Of a DNA stretch of 27,128 nucleotides, positions 20,301 through 27,128 are shown one piece after another. Origin of the DNA: Trichosphaerium sp. ATCC 40318 (taxonomy: Eukaryota; Discosea; Flabellinia; Trichosidae); the NCBI GenBank assembly GCA_038496445.1, contig JALMLS010000104.1:1-27128 (forward strand), given 5' to 3'. Made by a program: the position numbers and the translations under genes. Under the pieces are notes generated by a model. That model did not search any database. It was not told the DNA's origin and saw only the letters and a list, made by a program, of their open reading frames with translations. Numbering within the stretch: the stretch's first letter is position 1; every line of letters starts with the position of its first letter.

Positions 20301-21053
20301 TGAGTTATGCCCAAAAATTGAGGGCAAAAATGCCTCATTGTTGCACTAAAAATGAGGCATTATTGGACCAACAATGCAGGCTATTTTAAGGCTAATTAGT
20401 GAACCAGTTGCTTGCTATTTGGCCCAAATATGAGGCTCTAAAGCCCAAAATTACAAGGCAATGCCTCATATTTGCTCATTTTTTTTGGCAAAAACAAGGC
20501 AATTTGGTGAAAAATAAGGCTGTATTTGGTGGCAAAAAAATGGCTTTTGTAAAAAAAGCCTTATTTAGTTTCAGCCCTGCACGTTTAATCGAAACAACAA
20601 TGGCCATACTAAGTGTTGAAAGTATGATTTTGATATTTCATCTCTGGATTCCCAATCTTGGCTATGCTGCCCTTTTAAGGTGATTGTAGTTGTCGCAGGA
20701 GTGTCTCGTAGAATTTTCCAAGTCAATTCACAAGAGCAACCTTCAGAACAAGTGTAACACACCAACGTTTCTTTGCATAATAAAGAGTTGCGTTTAGAAG
20801 GATTGTTGGGAATATTGAAGTGCTTTAAAGCACGTTCACCTTCAAACCGTGGATTAGTAAAGTTTCGACCTCCCAATACCTCTTTACACTTTGTGATCTT
20901 ATTTCCGCAACGCATGGTTATCTTTTTCCCTTTTTTTTTACCATTTTTTGGTGTGAATCGGCAACCCCATTCCGCCATAAAGATTGTTGTTTTATTGTGT
21001 TCATGTAGAAACTTGGGTAAATCACAAGTGTTTATTACCACAACCTTTGCCAT
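17341..21053 (-). CDS. Mutator-like transposase with SWIM zinc finger, nine exons
   Basis: Exons 21053-20610, 19635-19415, 19365-19016, 18974-18858, 18807-18567, 18525-18186, 18136-17908, 17867-17532, 17468-17341. They total 2406 nt, 801 residues, every join in phase with no internal stop. N-terminus: Cys-rich DNA-binding region (CYTCSEGCSCELTW). Core: GLDSVYKFNTYSFP (first catalytic Asp), VMIDKD (second Asp), CQFHYRQTW (family C..H pattern), YLYWEKNW (candidate Glu), NNKVETQWKQF. Near the C-terminus is a SWIM finger, PVCGCDYFKRHGIICKHI (CxC..CxH). A Ser/Pro-rich tail ends in an acidic segment and YDV. Known: MULE transposases use a DDE RNase-H fold to cut and paste. Intron 1 (19636-20609) holds a nested element. 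The donor of intron 8 (GTTCGT) is weak, so the tail join is less sure. Confidence 0.88.
19651..20579. mobile_element. Nested hAT-like non-autonomous element inside the MULE transposase intron
   Basis: 929 bp with inverted ends: it starts CAGGGCTGAAACTAAA and ends with the complement of the same, one mismatch in about 24 bp. Subterminal zones on both sides are packed with short GGCATTG/CAATGCC-type motifs in both orientations, the arrangement hAT transposases bind. CAGGG ends point to the hAT superfamily. I could not find an exact 8-bp target duplication (flanks CGTTACCA and CACGTTTA differ), so the family assignment is inferred. Removing it leaves an intron of about 45 nt, typical of this gene. 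Confidence 0.75.
20049..20115 (+). pseudogene. Possible first-exon remnant of the nested element's own gene
   Basis: An ATG starts 22 open codons (MDSNETAAIRTAAPKSTYNR) ending at a donor-like G|GTACTT, in a patch far more GC-rich than the repeats around it. It may be the leftover first exon of an internally deleted parent transposon. No downstream exon remains. Confidence 0.3.
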
Positions 21054-21101
21054 TGCAAAAACAATTTGACAGGCTAAATCTGTGAGTTACAGGTAAAATC
21101 C

Positions 21102-21218
21102 GGACCACGACAACACGTGTAACACAAAACGCTATTATTGGTATTTTTTCTACCACACTAGGTAAAAATCCTCGCTCGCGGATTTTTACGCTGATCACGC
21201 GGATTTTACACCCTCTCC
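21102..21218 (-). repeat. Right terminal inverted repeat of the MULE
   Basis: Partner of 16339-16453. It carries an extra CACGTG (21114-21119) near its inner end that the left copy lacks. Confidence 0.9.
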
Positions 21219-21227
21219 AGTTTATTT
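21219..21227 (+). repeat. Right target-site duplication of the Mutator-like element
   Basis: AGTTTATTT, identical to 16330-16338. Confidence 0.9.
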
Positions 21228-21232
21228 CCCTT

Positions 21233-21541
21233 TTAGTAGTCATTACGGAACTCAGATCTAATTTTTTGGACACGTCTTGGCTTGCTGTTACCATAAACCT
21301 TGAGAGGTTGTACAAAACCCATTTCGTTAACACCTGTTAGGACGAACAAGTACAAACGTGTGGATTGTTGCATTTTACGCTCTCCAGATTTGTGACTTTC
21401 TGTTCTTATGGCCATGTTAAGTACTGCATGAGGATACACTAATGGTATAGCTTGCAGCGTCTCGAAATCAGCCTTAGCGCTAGCATAAAATAGCGTTTTC
21501 AGATCAAATCCGTTGTAATAGCAAACAAGGTGTCTTGAACA
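21233..21541 (-). pseudogene. Orphan 3' exon of an unknown gene
   Basis: From an acceptor-like TATTAG the frame is open for 102 codons to a TAA at 21233, giving a balanced, protein-like sequence (CYYNGFDLKTLFYASAKADF, then KVYGNSKPRRVQKIRSEF near the end). I do not recognise the family. There is little room for upstream exons: the inverted tRNA arm begins 70 bp upstream and the Pol I gene ends at 22021. It is most likely the tail of a gene cut off by the arm duplication. A very short leading exon in 21542-21610 is the alternative. Confidence 0.5.
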
Positions 21542-21610
21542 CTAATACAGTTTAGAGTCAATAAGCGAGTATTTATGCCAGATCTAAAATAGTGCATTTG
21601 CAACAATATA

Positions 21611-21898
21611 GCAAAACGCTCGGACGGTAGAGCAAAAACTAGCCAATGACGGGGCTCGAACCCGCGACCATTAGCTTAAAAGGCTAACGCTCTACCGACT
21701 GAGCTACATTGGCTTATTAGATGTCCTTTTAAAGCAAATTACTTCCACCAATTCTGTATAATATACATTGCTTTCACACCTGTTTCTGTTGGCACTCACC
21801 TTCCTCGCTTACACACATTTGTTTGTACTTTATGTGTTTTATATCTACATTTCATTGTGTTGTTGTTTTGCAAGCACAACAGGCACAAACTGTTTGGC
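21611..21898 (-). repeat. Right arm of tRNA-containing inverted repeat
   Basis: Inverted partner of 16025-16311. It lies 383 bp outside the MULE's right target duplication, whereas the left arm lies 18 bp outside the left one, so the arms are not part of the transposon ends. Confidence 0.9.
21641..21713 (-). tRNA. tRNA-Lys (UUU), second inverted copy
   Basis: Identical over 73 nt to the tRNA at 16209-16281 as far as I can compare, with the same acceptor stem, CTTTTAA anticodon loop and B box. It is followed on the minus strand by TTTTT. Confidence 0.95.
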
Positions 21899-22020
21899 TG
21901 ATACGCGAGACGAAAGTTTTAGTGTTTATCAGTTGTGTCGTTTATTTGTACATTCACTGTGTGCCATACAACTTTTAAAAATCACCATCAATGGTTATTG
22001 CAATAGGGTGTAATTATACA

Positions 22021-25000
22021 TTATATGGAGTAGTCAAGTTCCATGACACTCCTTAGGTTTTGCCGGACTTCGAAACAGCCTAAAAGTAAAACGTTACCAA
22101 TTACCACAAAAACAACAATGTGCCACATGCCTGTTCCTATTGCCGTGTCTGCACCAAACATAATGCTCGATGATGGGTGGTTCATATCATCGTGTTCACC
22201 ATGGCTAAGGGGAAATAAGTCGATGAAAAAAACAGAAAACGAAAAACAAGGGTAAACAAAGAACTTACAAAGAAGCATGTGCGAAAAACTTTGACGCCTG
22301 CTCGAAAGTAGCACGAGCGGTAGGTGATGATCTATGTGTTATACCATGACGACTCAGAGGAACAAGTTCACCAGGGAAAGTCTATAACAAGCATTATAAG
22401 TAAATGATTATAGGCTTAAGAATGAATCAAGTCGCAAATGTCTGTAGGTATCGTACCATGTAATCACCAAGTAGTGACAAGTGACGTGGACTAACTTCAA
22501 TACCGTAGTGACCGTATACATTTGTTACTTCCTCTGTAAGGACCTTTCGTGCAGCCTTTCGAAAACGTAAGTTATTTGTACAAAAAAAAACGAAATTGCT
22601 GGCGTACCTCTATACCGTAGTACTCGTGGATTTTACGAATGTCGTTTGTGTAAATATTGGTAGTATCTACGCCATACTTTTCTGAAAGCGCCAATATAGC
22701 ACTCAGGTTAGATCCTTCAGTTTGAACAGTAACCTAAAGCAAAAAGACGATTAAAAAAAAAAGAAGGAACAAAGAATGTCAGTCTAAACTTGCCTGTTGT
22801 GTCTCATCTGTTTTCGATGGTTGTACAACAATAGCACGTGTAACATTACGTATGCCTTTAGCGTTAAAATTCTCTGCTGTATATTTAACCAAACCAGCAA
22901 GATTTGGTAGTTTTTTATCCATTAAATACGTCTATAAAACACTTAATTAATAAAAACCACTTCTTAACTTAATAGACAAAGTAAGGTTACCTGTAGAGTG
23001 AACTGCCAAGAACGAGAACTTTCACGCCATTTGGAACTTGTCACTGTGACTTTCTTAATCTTTACAGTCTGCAACAAAGACGTCAGAAATGGATTTTCTA
23101 TTGATTTTGAAGAACAAATGTACCGTAGCAGGCTTCTTTTTCTTGGCCTTGCCAGGTGCTTCATCGTTCATATCAATATCAACTGGTTCTTCAGGAGCTT
23201 CGGAAGCTTCATCTGCTTCGAAATCAGCATTATTTTTTGCTTCATCAGCATCATCGCTAAAGCTTGGTTCGTCTTCTTCTACTGCATCTGTCATATTCAC
23301 ATCCACGTCCTTATAGCAATATGTCAATTATAGGATATTTTCTTACATGTACTAGTACCGAATCATCTAATTCATGAGCATTGAAAGAGTTAGCAGCAGA
23401 CTCCCTCGTAGTGACAACTTTATCTAACTTTGCCATCGTATTTTTTTGTATAAAATCATCAATGTATGTCAACAATGAGGTAATATAATGGCCACGTTGC
23501 GCTCTAGCCCTTAATCCTTGAGCAACAAGTCGGATTTGTTTCCATGTTAAGTATTTTTTGTAATCTACAAGACGTTAGCGCTGTGAATTGTACTGAGAAA
23601 ACCAAGAGTTACCTTTAACGAATGTAATGTCAACCTTGTATACACGGTGAGGTCGTTTTACACTATAGGAAATAGCAATCTTCTGAATGAGTTGACCCAT
23701 TGTGATTGGGTTAATAGCATTAGCAAGTGCTTTGGCCATTCTTGTGCCACTAAAAAGAGTTGTAAGATAATGGGTTTTTAAGGATTAAAGGTACATTTTG
23801 CCCTTTAGTTTCATTGGGATCCTCATCATTGTTACTTTTGTTGTACAGTTACGAATGATCTCATTAAGACGAGGTACACCAAGGGTTACGTTAACTCCTC
23901 CTTTACCGGCAAGATGGAAAGTGTTCAACGTCATTTGTGTTGAAGGCTCACCAAGAGACTAATAGAAAAGACAGATTAGATTCGTTATCAACACTCAATG
24001 CAATTGAGGTACCTGCGCACAAAGGACACCAACAGACTCTCCAGGTTGTACTACACTTGTAATATATTTCAAATACATAGCTAGAGTAAACCTAAGTGCA
24101 AAGAAATGTGAGATCATGAAAGTAAAGCAACAATTTCGACTTACTTTTTAACAGTTGGTTTGGCTGTTGTTGCTAAAACATTGCTCTTATCAAAATCAGC
24201 AAACTTTTGTTTGTTTTCCTAGATACGTTTACAAGTAAGTAACAGCATCAGACACTCTAAAATTCTCAAAACATTTTTTCTATTGCGTACCGTAGTAAAC
24301 TTTGTTAGAGCGTCTCTGTATGTTTTAGAAGTAGATGCGAAATATTGACCAGGAGGATACCTCGACAGCATTGGATCTTTTCTAGAGTGTTTAGGTGCTC
24401 CGTAAAGTTCCATTACTGCCTCAGAAGGAGGCCATGATTCTCTAGCCTTTGTAATACGTGCTTTCCACTTAGCTTGACGTCTCTTGATCGTGTCACTGTA
24501 TTGTTTCTCGTATTTTGTAGCCATTTTCAAGGTACCATTCTTCAAGTACTTAATAACCTTGTTCCAACCACAAGAGTGTGCAACTTGGTCCAAATTGTTG
24601 TAATGGAAGTTGAAGTTTGTTAACATGTGACTCTTTGTTACATCAATACCATCCTCGCCATACATGAACTGAATAACTGTTCCGTCATGACTACGAATAG
24701 TGTTATCGTATCCAACCTGTGAAAGGACGGTTAGGCGCGAAATAAATCCAAGAAAAGAAGCCAACGATTGAAATCAAATGATGGGAAAATGTGCTTACAA
24801 CAAGATCTTCTAGATGCTTTACAATACAACGTTGTAAATATCCAGATGTAGCTGTCTTTAAGGCAGTATCTAACAAACCTTCACGACCAGCCATAAGATG
24901 GAAAAAGTACTCAGGAGGTCGAAGACCTAAAAAAATGTTACAAGCAACCTTTTGGACATTATTGCTATGAAAACAAAACGTACCTGTTAAAAATCTGTCC

Positions 25001-27128
25001 ATGACATAACCTGAAGTTCTTGGCGTAGGATCATATGGTTCAAAACAAGGCTACGAAAAAAATAAGAATGGAAATGTGGAAGATGAAAAGCTTCGAAGAA
25101 AGAGCTGATTTCATCGCTTACCAGAGTTCTTCCTGTTAACATTCTTGGTGTACGTCTTCCTTCAAGTTCTTGTTGACCAAGCATACAAGAAATTTGGGAG
25201 AAATTAACTTGGGAACCTTTAGCGCCAGTGATTGTCATCAAAGACAATTTGTTTTTTGGAAATCGTTTTACCTGAAAAAAAAAAATTGAATCAGTGAAAT
25301 GGTTTACGGTAAAACATCTCAGAAAAATAAAAACAGTTTTCCTTGTTTTCTTACTTGTCCACCTGGTAAACAACTCTTAATTAACGTTGATGTCCGTGTA
25401 CTGAGTTGACCAATCATGTAGGAATCCCATTTATCCGACTCATGTTTGTCATACAATAAATGTTGTAATTTCGCCATGATACGCTCTCGCTTATCCAAAA
25501 GCGCATCAGTTACTTCTTCATCTGGTCCAATAATGCCAGTAAACTTTCCAGCGCTCAGTAAAGCGTTTGCTCTATCATTAGACACCTCAAGGATCTTATT
25601 ACGAGCATTTTCAGTCTAGAAACAGAAAAGTTATTACATTGAACTTTTAAAAACAATTTCAAGTTTGTGTGGTCTGAAGTAGTACCTCATCAGTAAGCAA
25701 CAGGTCGTCCATACCACAAGTGTGGCCAGCAAATTGCATATAAGCTGTAAATAGACGTCCCAAAACAGTCAATAGATCACCAGCAATTTCAGCACCGTAC
25801 AATTCATATACTGCGTGAACAATACCTAAAGTCCATTAGATTACCTGTACGTGCTTTTCTGCTTTGAGTTATAAGCGTACCATCTGGTTTTCCCATTTGA
25901 GACTTTGCCAATACACCAAGAAGCAACTCGCCTTCACGAATCACAACCTTACCTTCCATAGAATCTAAAGTAGAAAACAAACATGAGACAAACGGCAAGA
26001 ATATGACTCATTTAATTATTGTACCTTTTCCCCACATTCCTTCTGGAACCTTACACTTAGAATCCAAATGAAGAGGAACTTGTCCCAAGGTTAAGTGCCT
26101 AAAAAATTAATCCATTAATAAAAACAACTCAGAACAAGGTCAGAAATGGTATAGGTACCTGAGAATAGCAGAAATAAGCTGTTTTCCTGTCCACAACACT
26201 TGAGGTTTAAGAATAGTAGGATGACCAAGCTCAATGCGGTTAATATCGTCAGAGTGCTGGAAAAGACAAGCGTATAGCAATTGATGACACATCTCTTGTG
26301 TCAAAAAAGTGTCGCGCTTTGTTAGAAGAACAGAAGCTACCACGTGATCTTGGATTAACCCACGGATAGGCGTACCATCCTATTGAAATTAATACAACAG
26401 CAAAAGACGATTCCTTGTTTTACCTTTGGTACAATATATTGGCGATCAGCTACTGCCAATAGTTTAGCCTCTGTTTGACTGAGCACGTCCTTGATTTAAT
26501 AATTTAGTACAGAGTAATAAAAAGAGTCAAAAGTTGAGTGTACTTGAGGGAAGTGAATATTCATTTCATCACCATCAAAATCAGCATTGTAAGCATTACA
26601 ATTGGCATAATGGAGACGGAGTACAGTATCGTTTTTGAGAATGTACGCCTTATGTGCCATGATACTCGGTCTGTGAAGTGTTGGTTGCCTGTTGACAAGA
26701 AGCATATCTCCTGGTAAGAGATGGCGAAGTACTTGTTTACAAACATCTTCACCAGCTGCGAAGAAAGAGTTAATTTAAAGAAAAAAATAAGAAAGTTGAC
26801 ATGTACCTGAATTCTTTCCAGGAAGGAGAAGTGTAGCAGCTTGTGTTTTACAATTCTTCTCATCTATACGAAGTCTCTTTTTACCATCGAAAATATGTGT
26901 TGCACCAGGGTATACATCAGGACCGTTACGGACCATTTGACGAAGTTTCTTCAAGTTGAATTGATTAACACTTTCTGGAAAAGTCAATGTTTTTGCAAAT
27001 ACTTCTGGAACCTTTTAAACTCGTTAGATCTACCAAAATGACAATATATCGTTATGGCGTACACCAATTTCATTCTGTGCGATATATGGATCACAAGAAA
27101 TGACAGTTCGTCCTGTAAAGTTGCAACG
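22021..27128 (-). CDS. RNA polymerase I largest subunit (A190/RPA1), N-terminus outside window
   Basis: A many-exon gene entering from the right edge. Ordered blocks: [37 protein letters not shown], the catalytic [10 protein letters not shown] at 26588-26559 (three Asp bind Mg), [46 protein letters not shown], trigger-loop region [18 protein letters not shown] (about 23959-23900) with [12 protein letters not shown], and the C-terminal [39 protein letters not shown]. These match Pol I rather than Pol II or III: the [11 protein letters not shown] block, the [18 protein letters not shown] insert and no heptad tail. It makes pre-rRNA in the nucleolus. An acidic insert before the last jaw exons (23120-23320) corresponds by position to the A190 expander/DNA-mimicking loop. 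Introns are about 45-115 nt. The final 38 residues after GTGM are hydrophobic and unlike the usual end. Confidence 0.95.

Larger units (their letters stand above)
16339..21218 (-). mobile_element. Complete Mutator-like DNA transposon (MULE)
   Basis: A 4880-bp element bounded by terminal inverted repeats of about 115 bp (16339-16453 and 21102-21218), starting GGAGAGGGTGTAAAATCC, and flanked by a perfect 9-bp target duplication. It encodes one nine-exon transposase on the minus strand (17341-21053). Each terminal repeat contains an internal palindrome (left copy 16368-16395, GTAAAAATCC/GGATTTTTAC around 8 bases), possibly a transposase-binding site. The left 890 bp after the terminal repeat (16454-17340) is T-rich and holds no gene I can support. 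An exact target duplication and open transposase argue for a recent, possibly still autonomous, insertion. Confidence 0.92.

Noticed and set aside
19643-20587. Exact 8-bp target duplication for the nested element
   Set aside because: CGTTACCA and CACGTTTA share only part of their bases, so I do not claim a duplication.
19630-20600. Nested element as the native structure of the transposase intron
   Set aside because: Its precise inverted ends and subterminal motif arrays mark it as a separate element; the intron without it has the usual size.

Overview
The window is nuclear DNA from a unicellular or early-branching eukaryote. Nearly every gene is cut by short GT..AG introns (32-120 nt typical, two near 300 nt). 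Donors very often read GTAC (GTACGT, GTACCT, GTACGC) instead of GTAAGT. There are two tRNA genes, RNA polymerase I, a mitochondrial import J-protein, RCC1 and F-box/LRR proteins and DNA transposons. I cannot name the species. Exon joins below were worked out by hand from splice motifs and reading-frame phase.

Layout: (1) 1-3274 (+), a Pam18/TIM14-type J-domain protein with a very long charged C-terminal extension, its 5' end cut off or unresolved. (2) 3658-5638 (-), a complete eight-exon membrane-anchored alpha-carbonic anhydrase. (3) 6329-8114 (+) and 9388-11235 (-), two copies of an RCC1-repeat plus SAM-like gene arranged tail to tail. The first copy is broken by loss of one 4-bp unit. The stretch between them holds a 115-bp duplicate of the RCC1 3' end, a leftover LRR fragment and perhaps a small gene. 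(4) 12113-13685 (-), an F-box/leucine-rich-repeat protein. (5) about 14240-15868 (+), a gene of three tandem modules joined to a J-domain whose HPD motif reads HPG. (6) 16025-21898, two inverted 288-bp arms, each with an identical tRNA-Lys(UUU), on either side of a complete 4.9-kb Mutator-like transposon (16339-21218, 9-bp target duplication). The transposase frame is open across nine exons, and a 929-bp hAT-like element sits inside its first intron. (7) 21233-21541 (-), an orphan 3' exon. (8) 22021 to the right edge (-), the largest subunit of RNA polymerase I, N-terminus outside the window.

The host genes do not form an operon or pathway. What links them is regulatory: the palindrome CACGTG occurs about 26 times, often within 100 bp upstream of a start codon and in both divergent promoter gaps (5639-6328 and 13686-14228). 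The most notable items are the phase-2 exon modules of the HPG J-protein, the Pam18 extension, the intact Mutator-like element with its intron-nested passenger, the inverted tRNA arms and the CACGTG/GTAC-donor signature.
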